Shown: positions 47,501 through 60,858 of the stretch, in pieces | Numbering within the stretch: the first letter of the stretch is position 1 | Layout: every line of letters begins with the position of its first letter | Assembly (NCBI GenBank): GCA_029216955.1 | Contig: JANAVB010016199.1 | Coordinates: 13,207,989 to 13,271,988, forward strand | DNA length: 64,000 bases | DNA from: Iris pallida | Taxonomy: Eukaryota; Streptophyta; Magnoliopsida; Asparagales; Iridaceae | Direction of reading: 5' to 3' | Position numbers and translations under genes: made by a program | Notes under the pieces: model-generated | Seen by the model: the letters and a program-made list of their open reading frames with translations, nothing else | The model's database searches: none | Told to the model about the DNA's origin: nothing

Positions 47501-49524
47501 ATGGTAAAGGTGGAAAGAGTCGCATGCTATGTGCCCACATCTGCGTCGGGCTATGCGCCCTCATCAGCGCTGAGCAATGCACCCACTTCGTCGCGGGACG
47601 GCCATGCGCCCGTTGTTGGCCCGGCGTCCCCGAACAGCCATGAGCCTCCGTCTTGTGCGGGTGGGTATTCACCCACTGCCGAGAGCATCCTTGTGCGCTC
47701 CTGCTCAAGGGATGGCCATGCGCCCTCAGTAGGAACGGCACCTCCCACCAGCTCAGCCCCCTCGCCTTGTACGGGACCCCACCCAGCTCTCCCACATGCG
47801 CACGTCTCGGCCGCATGCGCCCACTCTGCCCTGGGTGCTTGACAGGCCGCATGCCCCCTCCTGCCCCAGGAAGTTATGCGCCCTCCGTGGCACCCCTCGT
47901 AGCTGGCCTGGCCGGTCATGTGCCTACTCCAGCTCTCCTTCCTGCTGTATGTGCCCACACCCGAGGGTCGCCGGGTTCGAATGTGCCCACCGGGGGCGGC
48001 CATGCGCCTGCTATCGCGGGCCTCATCTCCGCTGGGACGTCTTTCCTTCCGACCAGCACAACGACTCTGCCTTACGCAGAGGTGCTGCATCCAGACAGAG
48101 GGCCACATCTCACCTTACAGATAGAGGATCCCGAGCTGCCGGATATCGAACTCTCGCCTACTGCAGATGGCCAAACCATTCGTGTGCCCTTCTCTACGGA
48201 AGAAATAGCCTCCTTAGCGCCGGCTTCGTAAAAATGCTGATCCTAAACTTCCCCTCGGGGTGTCCAAAGATCTCCCCAGCCCAAGAGGTTATAGCTGGTT
48301 GGGGCCTGACATCAGCATACAGATTCGCCCCGCTAGACCCAAGCACATGTACCTACACCTCTCCTCCGAATCCGACTTCACCACTGTTTGGGCAAAAGAC
48401 CACAATCATCTACGCTCACAGCGTTAAAATCGTCAAGTGGACTCCCAGCTTCAACCACAAAGTTGACTCGTCTATCATCTCGACGTAGATCACCCTCCCC
48501 AACCTACCCCTTGTGTGCTTTTCCCCTGTACCCTGAAGAGAATCGCCAGCTCTTTTGGGTCGCTCGTGGCCATTGCCGACGACACACACAACCTTACCAA
48601 AGGAAACTTTGCAAAGATATGCGTAGAACTCAACCTGTCCACGGATCCTCCTATCCATATCAAAATGGAACTCGGGTGCCAGATGCACTCCCAGATGCTG
48701 TTGTATGACAATAACATCATTTTTGCAAATACTATCGGATTCGGGGCCACCTCACTGACCAGTGCTTCAAGGCACACCCGGAGCTGAAGAAAAAACATCC
48801 CCGGAAGGCGCACCCCCCCCCGAAGGAGACCCTCTTCACACCTGCATCCCTGATCCTTCCCTGGCCCAACAAATACTCCCACTTTGTAGACAGAGATGAC
48901 ACTCCCAGCCCACGCCCACACCTCCCGCCAAATACAGCCATTACTCCCCACGAGCCAACGGCCATCCTTCTCACCAACCAATTCCATATCCTCACCTCTT
49001 CCTCCCCTGCCGACAACCTGGAGAGCTTCACCTCTTCCTCCCCTGCAAATAACCATGAGAGAACCCCTCCCGGAGCGACCTCTTCCGACGAGCGCGAGAA
49101 CCCGCCCGCCGTTGCATCTTTTGTCGGTGGAGAGATGGTCCAGCTTGCCCTGATCCACCACCCAGCCTTCGCCAGCATAGCAGAATCCCCTCTCATCTCT
49201 GGCATCATCTTCCCGAAAGACCTGGATAGCCTCGGACTCGCCCTCGCTGACAGGCTTCAACAAGCCCAGGAAGCCGGATTCTTTAACCCAACCAACCCCC
49301 TATGCGCGCTGACTGATCTCGAAGGCGCTGCTGACACCCAGCCAGAGGAGCATGGTAACTTAACAAACAGACAGCTCGAGGCATTGGTCGCCCCATTCAC
49401 AGTGACGTCGAGCAACAGATCTTCTCACAACAAAAAGAAAAAATATGACCTCGAGCCCACGCCCGTGACCACGAGGTCAGCTGCGAAGCTCAACAACTAC
49501 CCCCCAACCCATCCCAATGCTTAA
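47501..49524 (+). pseudogene. LINE3 ORF1, broken
   Basis: The N-terminal part carries C/Y/H-A/V-P-S/T units (CYVPTS, GYAPSS, SNAPTS, GGYSPT, GHAPSV, SYAPSV, SNVPTG) at 47520-48010 over more than one frame. The DUF4283-like core follows: LNFPSGCPKI, GWGLTSAYR, VKIVKWTPSF, ITLPNLPLVCFSPV and NFAKICVELNLS (about 48235-48640). Stops and shifts at 48228, 48486 and near 48525 break it. The tail keeps SSHNKKKKY and ends at 49524, overlapping the ORF2 start. Confidence 0.75.
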
Positions 49525-50335
49525 CATCCTTTCGTGGAATATCTAGGGCTGGCCAATAAACCCATCTTGAACAGATTACTCAGCCTCAAGAAAATCTACC
49601 GAATTGACATCTTAGTCATCATCGAACCCAAAATCCCTCACACAAGCTCAAATCCATCCGGCTGCAACTCGGCTTCCCGGCCGCCATCGCCGGATGCAAC
49701 GACATCTGGATCCTCTTCGCCGCTGAATACAAATTCGCCACAGTACATTACTCGAAACAGGCTCTCTCATGCTGGGTAGAACACTCCATCCTCCAATCTC
49801 GAACCCTCATCTCCGTCGTCTACGGCAGCTGCAATATTCCCGAGCGCAAGCAGCTCTGGGCTACACTGTTAGACACCCATCTCCACCTCTCCAACCTCCC
49901 GTGGCTGTGCGTCGGTGACTTTAACGCACTCTCGAGCAGAGATAAGAAGTCCGAGGGCCGTCCACCCCCTCCGTAGGCTATGAACGACTTCAACACCTTT
50001 ATCTTCAACGGACACTTGTCCCTACTCCCTTTCTTCGGTAGCGCATTCACTTGGTGTAACATGCAAGAAGGTGCCTGTAGACAATATTCCCGTCTCGATC
50101 GAGCATTATCGACAACCGCTGGTCCAATATGGGTCTCATTTCCATCCTCTCACACATCAACTCCACTGAATCGGACCACTCCCCTCCTGATCGAGATCAT
50201 TAGCAACTCCAACCTCATCAAGAAACCTTTAAGATTACTGGACTTCGGGAGCCACCACCCGTATTTTTGAAACATCGTGGCCTCCGCCTGGAGATCTACA
50301 AGCAACCCCGACCCCCTCGTTCGAGTGGCAGACAA
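49517..50335 (+). pseudogene. LINE3 ORF2 endonuclease, broken
   Basis: The ORF2 ATG is at 49517, 8 bases before the end of ORF1. It is followed by MLNILSWNI and a TAG, then GLANKPIL and VIIEPKIP. The GDFNALSSRDKK block near 49915 is intact, unlike LINE2. Further shifts occur near 49640 and 49975, and the SRLDRA block is at about 50090. Confidence 0.8.
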
Positions 50336-50535
50336 ACTGAAAGTGACCAGGAGGGGCAGTCGACTTCGAGCAGAAGCGCCTTCGGCAACATTTTTAGGCG
50401 ATTAAGATGGCTGAGGATGATGTTACTCGGGCGGAGCACCAGTACGCCGCGAACCATTCCTCGGAGAACCGTGCGACGCTCAACCTCACCAGAGCCCTTC
50501 TCAAATCCAGGCTAAAGGTCGAGATCGCATTCTGG

Positions 50536-51762
50536 AAATAGAAAGCCAGACTAACCTGGGACGTAGAAGGAGACAAAAACTCCAGCTTCTTCCACTCTTG
50601 TGTCAAAGGCTGTAGGCAACAGCTTAACCTGCACCAAATCGTCAACGACAATGGCACATTACTCAAAGACCAGAGGAGCATCCACGAGGCGGCTGTAAAT
50701 TTCTACACCAAATTATTCAGTCGCTAAAGATGAGGAGTTCCTGGCCAAGATCCCCAACTTGATCAGCGCAAGAGAGAATGATCAGCTCCTAACTCCCCCT
50801 TCCAGGATGAAGTCAAATCCACTGTGCGGGCTCTTGACGAGCATAGCACTCCCGGGCCCGATATTTTCTCCAGGGTGTTCTTTCGATCATGCTGGGACAT
50901 CATCGAATCCGACCTCCATGAGGCCACCGTCGCCTTCTTTCAAGGTGCCAGATACCCAAATTCCATTTTCTGTGCTAACCTCATCCTCATCCCCAAAACA
51001 GACAACCCGGAGACCTTTCGCAATTTTTGTCCCATCAGCTTATGCACCTTCACCAACAAAATAATATCAAAGATCATCGCGACCCGCATATTCGTTCTCC
51101 TTCCCAAGATCATATCCGAAGAGCAAACGGTTTTCTCCCGGGTCGGAACATCACTGACAACATCCTTCTAGCACAGGAAATAATAACTTGTATGAAATTC
51201 CCAGCCATGTGGGGGGGGACGTCGCCATCAAGCTCGACATGGAGAAGGCCTATGATCGTCTGGACTGGCAGTTCATGATTTGGGTTTTCAGAGCCTTCGG
51301 TTTCTCTGAAAGTTGGATTGACGTCATCTTCAGATCATATGCAACTCCTGGTTCTCAACAGTCATCAACGGGCAAGCCGAGGGCTTCTTCAAATCTAGTC
51401 GGGGCATCAGACAGGGAGATCCCCTATCTTCTACCATCTTCATCATAGTAGTGGACGCGCATAGCAGAAACCTTAACAGCATGGCTAACACCCCCAGATT
51501 CAATCACTTCCATACCACCAATGGTTGCCCCTTGCTCACCCACCTGGCCCACGCAGATGACATACTCATCTTCTCCTCTGGCGACATAGAGTCGATCGAG
51601 GTGGTCTACGAAACGCTAGAGAAATATACCAGATGTTCGGGGCAGCGAGTTAATACCAACAAAAGCGTCATCTACACCCACCACAAAGCTGACAAGACCT
51701 ACTCAGCAAATCTATCCAACTTAACCGACACAACGCGACCTTTTCCCCCGACGGTAAGATGA
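50536..51762 (+). pseudogene. LINE3 ORF2 reverse transcriptase, broken
   Basis: Blocks in order are LILIPKTDNPETFRNFCP, FTNKIISKIIATRI, VAIKLDMEKAYDRLDW and the catalytic LAHADDILIFSS near 51545, then YTRCSGQRVNTNKSVIY. Frame breaks lie near 51165, 51340 and 51445. The catalytic DD pair is present. Confidence 0.85.
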
Positions 51763-52324
51763 TTCTCATCAAGCACGCCCTCTCTTCCATCCCTACCTAC
51801 ACTATGACCGTTTGCTCCCCCTAGAAAGTTTTATCCTTATTAGAAGCCCTCTTCTTCGACTTCTTCTGGGGCCACTCTAACGGGAAGGACAAACACCACT
51901 AGACTGGCTGGGACACCATGGCCAGACCCACGACCGAGGAAGGGCTGGGATTCTGTAAACTGTCGAACATCGTCAACGCTTCCTCTATGAAGTTATGGTG
52001 GAAGCTTCGCACGGAGACCTCTATATGGACCAGGTTCATGTCAGCCAAATACTTTCGATACTCCCACCTCGTGACCGCAGTTACTAACCACCGATCGTCT
52101 GCATCCTGGCACCGCATCCTTCATGGGCGTCACCTCACAAAAACACACATATGCTTGCAGCTTAGCAATGGGTGTTTGTCGCTGTGCCACGAACGCTGGC
52201 TCTGAGATGTTGCCATCCACCAAACCCCTAATTCCCCACGGAACTGCACGATCCACGATTTATGGGACTCAGACTCGGGTCGGAGATAGGACAGGGTCAG
52301 AGATTGGCTTGGTTCGGAGGCTGA
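51763..52324 (+). pseudogene. LINE3 ORF2 post-RT region, up to solo LTR C
   Basis: It includes FFWGHSNGKDKHH, EEGLGFCKLSNIVNASSMKL (the part deleted from LINE2) and HRILHGRHL. The zf-RVT-like region is cut at 52324 and continues at 56163. Confidence 0.75.
52320..52324. repeat. Target-site duplication of solo LTR C, left copy
   Basis: GCTGA here is repeated exactly at 56163-56167. Confidence 0.9.
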
Positions 52325-52924
52325 TGTCACGACCCGTACCCACTTTTTGGACGCGAGCTCGTGAGCAAGCCAGCTACATATCGAGCGGACTCCAGCCCGA
52401 CTCGAGTACGTATAAGCTGTCCAAAGTAGGGTATCATGTCTAATCTAAACTATATCTCAATCCACATGAATCATATAAACAAGAATGAACAAGTATGGGT
52501 CATGGTCTGCAGCCCATTAGAATATTGTTCGATTAGACTCTAAGAATGATATGAGTCTATAAATAAGCAGAGTATATCATGGTATTGAATATAAAGCACG
52601 AGAGGATAATAAAGAAATATCACAAGCAAATACCTGTATCATGTATCGTAATACTCTATCATCCCGCTCTGCTAACTAACTTCAAACAATCGCTAAACCT
52701 GAAGAGATCATCAAGTCCTCAGAGGACATAGCAAGATACATAAAAACATGCCTATCTAGTAGTTTATCATGCAATAAAGAAAATACAGGAATTAAACAGG
52801 AAAAGACCAATCAGCACGAAAATACGACTACACACGACTGGAAGAACCACTATGCCTAGACGAACTGCTGGAGAAGAACAAGAGAACACGATATCACGAT
52901 GTCAATGGATAACCAATCGAATGC

Positions 52925-53335
52925 TCAAACCCTCGTCCCTAGTGTGGACTCGCAGGTTTGAACAACTACTAGCCCTCGCCCCTAGTGTGGACTCGCAAGC
53001 TAGCATCACCCTCGTCCCTAGTGTGGACTCGCAGGTGTGAACCATATACTACTAACCCTCGTCCCTGATGTGGACTCGCAGGCTAGCATCACCCTCGTCC
53101 CTTGTGTGGACTCGCAGGTGTGGACATATAACTACTAACCCTCGCCCCTAATATGGGCTCGCAGATTAGCTTACTAACTCTCGCCCCTGGTGTGGGCTCG
53201 TAAGTTAGCTTAACTACTAACCCTCGCCCCTAATGTGGGCTCGTAGATTAGCTTACTAACTCTCGCCCCTGGTGTGGGCTCGCAAGTTAGCTTAACTACT
53301 AACCCTCGCCCCTAATATGGACTCGCAGGTTAGCT
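52925..53335. repeat. Ten-copy minisatellite in solo LTR C
   Basis: About ten units share the core CTCGYCCCTARTGTGGRCTC followed by GCAGRTTAGC. Unit lengths alternate between about 36-39 and 42-47 bp, which gives a higher-order dimer of about 82 bp. Confidence 0.9.
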
Positions 53336-53729
53336 TCAAGAATTTCAAGGTACAGCAGTTCCGATATGACTTATTCATCCTATGACACGATGCGACTCAG
53401 TCCAAGTACAAGAGATGACACGACACGACCCAATCACGATACACGAGAAAACTAATCCAATATGAACTACAAAGCTAATTATAAATAAGGCTATATATAA
53501 ACTAGCAGGCATGATATACAAATCACATATAAATAATCAACTAGTAAAACTGTATAATAATATAAATATGTATGTAAATAAACTGTAGAAGGAGGCAAGG
53601 TATACTTGCCTGGAGGTTGCACGCAGATCCAACAAAAATACAGTCAACTGGTAATCCATTAAGTCCAAGTCACAACAACTGTCTCTGAAAGTTGAAACAA
53701 ACATTGCCAAAAGTCTCAGAATAGTCAAA

Positions 53730-54300
53730 TTAGCTTAGATTGCCTGTCCTTAAGTTCAATTCTGGACACAGGGACAAAACGGTAATTTCGGGCCAAAACG
53801 GTGTCCGCCGTTGGACCCACTTTGCACCAAAAAGCGTGCCAGAGTCAATAGTTTCTAAAGTCATCAAACTACATGTCTACGGATCTAGTTTTCTGATACA
53901 AACCCAACCGTATGTCCAAAGTTGGATTCCGGCGGGCCGTGCACAAAATCGCCCATTGAATCGGACCGTGGGGCCCGCAAAACGGCGATCCGATCAACTG
54001 TCTCAGAATCGGACCAAACTTGGTATACAGGACCAGAAAAATGATACGGTCCTGTTGGCACAAGTTTTATCTCGATCTGACGAACGTGCACAAACTAATT
54101 GGAGTTTGTGCAAAGTGGTCGATATAGTGAATTTCGACGGATACGGATCAAATTCGTCGCGCACACACAACCAATTTGAATTCCGTCAAAGCCCACACGA
54201 CCACGAAGCCGTTATGCACCTTTCGATGCTTACGGTGCGCAACCAAGTCGCCCGGTTTGGCGGGACGCACGTGGTATCGGAGTGATTTTCAATATTTCTA
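53730..54300 (-). repeat. Conserved LTR block, copy C
   Basis: It is closest to copy B, with long matching stretches around TGTCCGCCGTTGGACCC, AACCCAACCGTATGTCCAAA and GATACGGTCCTGTTGG. Confidence 0.75.
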
Positions 54301-54859
54301 CTGTTTTAAAAATAGGTTTTTGTCGATGTTTGGAATCTGATTTCTCGACGCTCAGTCAATGAAATCGAGTTCTGTAAATTAGGTTGCAGAGCCCTATAGG
54401 TTGGCTAGGACTGTCTTTAATTAGTTTTCGAAATCCCCTAATGGTTTGTCCACAATCTCTCTTCCAAGTGAGGGTCTTGGACTGCTCATTACTCTATTTT
54501 TGAACAGGGTTTGGCCGATTTTTGGGTTCGATTTCTCGACGAATATATTACACATTATCGTAAACTAATTCATGGATTGGAAAGAGGGTTATAAGGGCTG
54601 TACATAGGAATTTACCGATCGAATTTTCATGGAGTACGGAGGAAGAAATCTCACCTCGAAGTTGGGGGCTTGGACCGATGGTTGCTGTGTTGGTTCAGTT
54701 TCGTCGGCCTGTGGCGGCTCGGTCGCCGGCCGACGGCTGCCCACGGCGGTGCTGGCATGTGCGCGGGATGCCAGGTGGCCGTCAGGGATGTTGGGGAGGT
54801 GCCCATGTCGAGAAATTTTAGGGTTGTCGATCCACTTCTTTCTCTCGGCTATACATATA

Positions 54860-54868
54860 CTTATATAC
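54860..54868 (-). promoter_or_regulatory. Putative TATA box of solo LTR C
   Basis: The minus strand reads GCGTATATAAGTATATG in the GC-rich core, between the GC-rich region and the (AT)n tract. The position is comparable to the TATA box in LTR E. It is inferred to be the LTR promoter. Confidence 0.45.
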
Positions 54869-55065
54869 GCTCTGGGCTCTCGGGTTGGTTAAACTGTTGC
54901 ATTCACCTAAGGGCTCGGGGGGACTGGTTGCTTATGGGTCTGGCTCGGCTTGGGAGGCTTGGCCCGTGGCTTTGGTTTTATCCTCCTGGTGTGTGTAAGT
55001 AGGGAGGGGCTTTTGACTTGGCTGGGATGGGCTTTTAGCTGGCTGTAGGGGCTTAATTAATTTAG

Positions 55066-55255
<190 letters not shown>

Positions 55256-56162
55256 CATTTATATATAAATACATAAATACACATATACAATATATATATA
55301 TTTATATATAAATACACATACACACACATATATACACAACATGTATATATGTATATATATAATAAATTATAAATATATTTGCATGCTCATATAATCAATA
55401 TATATATCCTAGTATTTATACCTATATATATATAATGTATATTCATATACCACAAATTTCATACGGACTATACAATATTATAAATATAATCAATATTAAT
55501 AATAATATCTAATATTAACAAATATATTTATTTAATCACGACATAAATAATAAAATAATAATAACATAATTAAATGGTGGTTTGGTGAATCCATACTATT
55601 CACCTTTATCCGGGTCCAGAAAATTGCATAATTATGGTGAAGCAATATTTAATATTAAAATACCAATTTTTGTACAATTATTTAAATAATTAAAAATGCA
55701 CATCGATACCTAAAATAATTTAGGAAATATTGTACACACATAAAATATGCCTACATGGTCGTCTTTGGTCTCACTACATATCTACAAAGGTTTGGATTCG
55801 GTTCGGGCTCAGTTCGGGCTAAGTTGGCACGATCGAGTCATCTAAAATCAATATATCTAATTAATAAATAAATAATTCATCGGTAAGGGTTAAGTCACAA
55901 CTTGGCCTATTTTTCCTAGTTATGACACTCCTATGGCTTGGTATTCTCCTACCAAGGCTAAACACTAGTCAAAGCACGCTACTGCACTATCCGTGCCATG
56001 ATTCCTAATCGTCTTGTACTTCAAAACTCTACAATGGCTAAAATCATCTACCGTAATAATTAGCTAAATAATTATTTATAAAAATCTAAAAATTCACCAT
56101 TTAAATCAAATAAATAATAAAAATATTTTTTTAAAAAAAATTCTCCGGGAAGGGAAGCTACA

Positions 56163-56930
56163 GCTGAGGTCAGACTCGCAGCCGCCGCGGTGCAACTCCT
56201 TGATGTTCCCGACGCCTGAAAGTGGACTCCCAAGTCCGACGGAGTCTTTTCGTTGGCTTCAGCAAAGACGGTTTTAGAGGAATCGGAGTGCCTTCCCCTA
56301 TAATTGCCCCATTCTGGTCTTCTTGCATCCCCACCAAATGGTCTATTTTGCTTTGGAGAGCGTATCGCAGGAAGCATCCGACCGACGACTCTCTTTCCTC
56401 CATCGGCTTCAGCCTCGCATCGAAATGCAACTGCTCTATCTCCCTCCGTACAGAAACTGTCGAGCACGTACTGCTATCCAGTGACCTCACATCTCTGTTA
56501 TGGGCCAGCCTCTCTCACTGTTGCAGGCACAATCTTCAAGCCGGGGGCTTCAATGATCTCCTCGCCAGCTGGAACGATTCCTACGAGCATCAGATCGTCG
56601 CAGCCGCCGGCATCTGGGTCCTCTGGAAGAATCGGAACAATTCAGATATGAAGGTCACCAATTCATCCCCAACCAGCTGATCAGATAGACCCTTCGGCAA
56701 ATCGCTAATATTAGCAGGCGATGTTCACACTCCGCGGACTTCGTCCGGTCGGCTCTGTCCTAACCCTGGGCTTGGGCCAGCGACCGATTTTTTGGGTTCT
56801 GGTGTCTTTTGTTGTCTATACTTCAGCTCGTGCAAGATGCGCTTACTTGTAGAGGCTTCGACATTTTGTGCCTGATCCGTCAATAAAGCTCTGTTTCGTC
56901 CAAAAAATAAAAATATATATATATGAAACT
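56163..56930 (+). mobile_element. LINE3, 3' part
   Basis: After solo LTR C, LINE3 continues with RVTRF-type post-RT sequence, including RRKHPTDDSLSSIGFSLAS near 56365, NDLLASWNDSYEHQIVAAAG near 56550 and VLWKNRN near 56620. The 3' UTR has GCTTACTTGTAGAGGCTTCG and CAATAAAGCT, then AAAAAATAAAAATATATAT at its end. A single frameshift joins the two main frames of this part. Confidence 0.85.
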
Positions 56931-57280
56931 ATACACTATTAAATTAAAATATAGTTCACGATACCATGTCCGATATGGCATATCCAACCATACGTAATTA
57001 TATTTATATTTATATGTATATCGACAAATCAATTTGTACTACTAACAAAGATAGGACCCAATCCATTAAAAATTTAATCATGACACCATACGTATGTGCC
57101 CGTATAGTGTCCTCGATCCATGTTGATGAGTCCGAATTTCTTTGGATATGCGTGTATGTATCATAATACCAAATTAATTATACCGATGTGTCCGAATCGC
57201 ACTCGGTTCGTATGTCCAACCTATCAACCCTAATAAATTGTGTCCATGTGTTCGTATTGGTGCCGATATACGTATCTGTA

Positions 57281-57337
<57 letters not shown>

Positions 57338-58172
57338 TAGATTTATATTTAAAAGAAATAATTCTAAATGGACATGATAAATAAATAAATAAATGAGTCA
57401 AATGAAAGAGATGGGAGAGGGCTTACCTTGTGGAAGCTTTGGATTTGGGATGGAACTAAGGTTTGAGCCTTATTCTTCTTCCAATTTCTTCTTCTTCATC
57501 CTCTTCTTCTTCTCCAACTTCTCCTTCTTCTTTACTCCATCTTCTTCTTTTCCATTTTTCTTTTTAGAAGAAAAAGGGGGTTAGGATTTAGGTTTGATGA
57601 TGGCAGTGAGGATGGAGATGAAGATGATGTTGGTGATGATGGAGATGAAGATGATGATGGTGGAGGTGACGTTGGTGAGGGCGGCGGCCAGGAGGGGGCC
57701 GGCCAGCCCGGTACAGTGGCAACCGCCGCAGGCAACGTCGGCGGATGCGGGTGCGCGGGCGCGTGTGCGGGTGAGAAGAGTGAGAGGGAGAGAGTTGGAA
57801 GGAAGAGAGTGAGAGAGTTGGGTTCGGGTCAGGTCCGAGCTAGTTTAACTCAACCGGGTCTCCTAAAAAGTCAATAATCTTAATAATAAATAATTAAGTC
57901 ATCTATAGGAGTTAAGTCACAACTTTGACTGATTTTCCTAGTTAGAATACACATATGGCTTGGCTTTCCCTACCATCACTAAAACACTAGTCAAAGGACA
58001 CGACTACACCATCTGTACCAAAAATTTTGGTCATCTTGCACTTCAAAACTTATCCATGACTAAGACATTCTATTTAATAACAATTTAATTAAAAATACTT
58101 ATAAATTCCAAAAATCACTATTTAAATCAAATAAATAGAAAATAATAATTTCAAAATTTTAGGGGTGTTACA
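56931..58172 (-). mobile_element. Element D 3' LTR, right segment
   Basis: This segment completes LTR D, ending GGGGTGTTACA. It holds an (AT)n tract, a TTC-rich stretch (57465-57560), a GATGAAGATGATG repeat (57594-57665), a GC-rich core and a right-hand part related to solo LTR C. No gene is visible. Confidence 0.7.
57285..57336. repeat. (AT)n microsatellite
   Basis: AT repeats lie within LTR D. Confidence 0.95.
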
Positions 58173-58274
58173 TTCTATCCTTCTTAAAAGAATTTCGTTC
58201 TCGAAATTAAAATAACTCACTACGATAAAGAAAAATATGTCTATTGTTCTAAGATGTGTCTATAGTGTGCTATG
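58173..58274 (-). other. Element D polypurine region and remaining internal sequence
   Basis: The minus strand has TTTCGAGAACGAAATTC and TTTTAAGAAGGATAG directly before the LTR start TGTAACACCCC. About 100 bases of D internal sequence are seen before element E begins. Confidence 0.65.
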
Positions 58275-59336
58275 TGTCACGACCCGATCCCAAATTATTG
58301 GGTCAAACCGGATCATGTCCAGCCTGTACCATTGTGAGACGGCGGCAGTAAGCTGTATCCAAGTGCAGATAATCACAACAACACAATATATTTTGTCACA
58401 ACATCTAAAATTTCGAATAATAAAAACTTGTCCAACAAAATATTCAACTGATACAACTGATAAAATAAAACTATCTTTTATTTAACATCAAAACAAAAGA
58501 AAATCATCATCTAGGAAGTTGGCTCGTCAGCCAAAGAATCATCGTCCTCCAAATGGGACTCTGGCAGAACAGCTGGATAAAGCACCGGGTCGTAGTAGCT
58601 ATTGTACAATAGCTCAGCATCCTCAATGTCACCTAAAAATGTTGGTCTCCAGTCAGGAGGGAGCAAAGTATAATTATGAATATCTAACAATTCAACTAAT
58701 AATTAGAAATTTACAATTTTAAACTGTTTCAAATACTTGAACAACATTTTCCAGCAATTTTTCACAATTGAAAATAATATGATTTGAGTATGTAATGCTT
58801 ATGACCGGCTTGGGTTGTACAATAGTATCCTAGTGATACGATACGGTTTATCCCCGTGTGTAAGAGGGGTAAGCTCGCATAATCAATATACAATATGAGG
58901 GGTATTGGTCATAATACACTATATTACTCCCCCAATCCCACAATCAATAACAATCAATACTCTAGGAGAGAGTTCTGTGTAGCAATGTGGTTTAATCTTG
59001 CAATATTACAATTATTAACTAAATTGAAAAATAAACACAATCGTACTTGCCTTTGTTTATGACTGGGTTTGAAGAGTCGGTTCCGGAAAAGAAAATCAGA
59101 CTCGTCCTCGAAATCCTACATTGAGAACCCCGACTTAGCATAAATGAGGAAACCATATCTAGGTGTGCTAGTTACAATCTCTAAAATTTGATCCTAGTCA
59201 AATTTCATGTTGTTATAAACAAAACACGTTTATCGATGCGATTCAAAGTTATTAATTTAACGAGGTAAAAGTCAAGTTAACATTTTTATTGGAAAACTTC
59301 GCATTTTTCAATTATTTGGCAAAACTTTGTATTTTG

Positions 59337-59337
<1 letters not shown>

Positions 59338-59396
<59 letters not shown>
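59338..59396. repeat. (AT)n microsatellite
   Basis: Pure AT dinucleotides lie within LTR E. Confidence 0.95.
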
Positions 59397-59400
<4 letters not shown>

Positions 59401-60848
59401 TAGTTATTTTTCTTTTAATGAGAAAACATGAAATTGTCTAAGTTACAAACTTAAAATCTTATTATTTTTAATGTGAGAAAACTCTTATTAATTTTTTCTA
59501 TAAAAATAAATATTCAGTTTACCATTTACGCGTTACCTACAAAACAACAATCTAGAAAAGAAAAGAAAAAACTAAATTACTTATTACAATTCCACGGGAA
59601 AATAGAAACGAAAATTTGGACTTATGTCCTTACAAATATTTTTACATAAATTAATTTAATTTAAAGGCGAGTTCTGAATACCGCGAACGGTCCAACAATA
59701 GGCCGAAGCCCTGCACCAAAATACTAACAGCAGTAACTCATTCTAAAAATAATAATAAATTAAAGATAATTATAAAATGCATCTCAGACTTGGTAATTCA
59801 AAACTCATGTTTTAACTAATGCCTTAACGTCCGGGTTGGCCGGTTTCGTTTGCATTTAGTTAGGGCCCATGGACCAATATGGTCGTCGCCCGAAAAGATA
59901 TAAAATCCATTTTAAAACCAACACTCCAAAATGTAGTTTATTTTGCAAAGATCGGGATTTGAAAATAGTTTTAAAAATATATTTTTAAAAATTTGGGCAG
60001 CACTTCCTCTATAATTGGGACAACCCAATCCTGGGAAAATACCAACACCCACAATATTCAAACCTACAAAACATTCTCAACCAGAAATTCTAATTTATCC
60101 AACCCAAGAGTAGGTTTATATCAAAATCACAGAAAACTTTCCGTACTATAAAATTTGGAAAACCCGAAATATAACTCAAAAACCGAAAAAACCACAGAAC
60201 CTCTCTAAGAAAAATAGTCACAGAGCCATTTCCGAAAAATTCGAACTTCTCTCAAAACTTCCGAGAAATCACAGAACCACAAAACCACAAAATCATAGAA
60301 CAACAACAATTCTACAGAATTATTCCGAAAGGGAGTTCAGAAAAATTCGAATCCGCGAATCGATCTGATTTCCATAGCGGAATCAGGGACCATATCATCA
60401 TTAACACTAAATGGGAGGGACACAGGAACACTGAAGATACCTGAGGTGCTTGGCTAGAGCTCTCAGATGAAAATAGGAAGAAAATGGAAAATTTGCGAAT
60501 CTCGGAAATCTAAAACACGCGGAACAGCATAACGTGCCTCGGAAAGCACGAATCTGAACAGAAATCGGGTACGGGGAAGGCAGTGCGCAGAGGAGGTGCG
60601 CACGGCAACGACGAGAGGCGTCGGGGACAGACCTGGGCGAGCGGCGGTGGTGTGCGACCGCGGGGGCGGCGGTCGGCTCGGGGAGGCCGCGCGGGTTGTC
60701 GGACAGGGAGGCGCTGGCCGGGGTCGGCCGAGAGGGGCTCGGGCGACGCTGGAGATGGCTCGGGGCATGCGCCGAGGGGAGCTCGGCCGGAATCGGCGGC
60801 TAGGGCTTGGGAGTTTGGAAGTAGATGAGGAGAATGAAGATAAGAGGG

Positions 60849-60858
60849 TTTATATAGG
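60849..60858 (-). promoter_or_regulatory. Putative TATA box of LTR E
   Basis: The minus strand reads CCCCCTATATAAACCC, a strong TATA box, between the LTR start and the GC-rich R/U5-like part. It is the likely core promoter of the LTR. Confidence 0.55.

Larger units (their letters stand above)
46955..52324 (+). mobile_element. LINE3, 5' part
   Basis: A second LINE of the same family starts directly after the TA tail of LINE2. Its 5' region aligns with LINE2 from the first bases. It runs to 52324, where solo LTR C splits it, and resumes at 56163. Stops and frameshifts occur throughout. Confidence 0.9.

Noticed and set aside
52925..53335. CRISPR-like array or centromeric satellite
   Set aside because: Spacers are not unique, the units are similar throughout, the array is short and it lies within an LTR of a plant genome.
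31732..54063. Antisense open frames in solo LTRs B and C sharing KFGPILRQLI as a conserved LTR-encoded protein
   Set aside because: The shared frames end differently in each copy, and the nucleotide similarity extends beyond them in all frames, so DNA-level conservation explains it.
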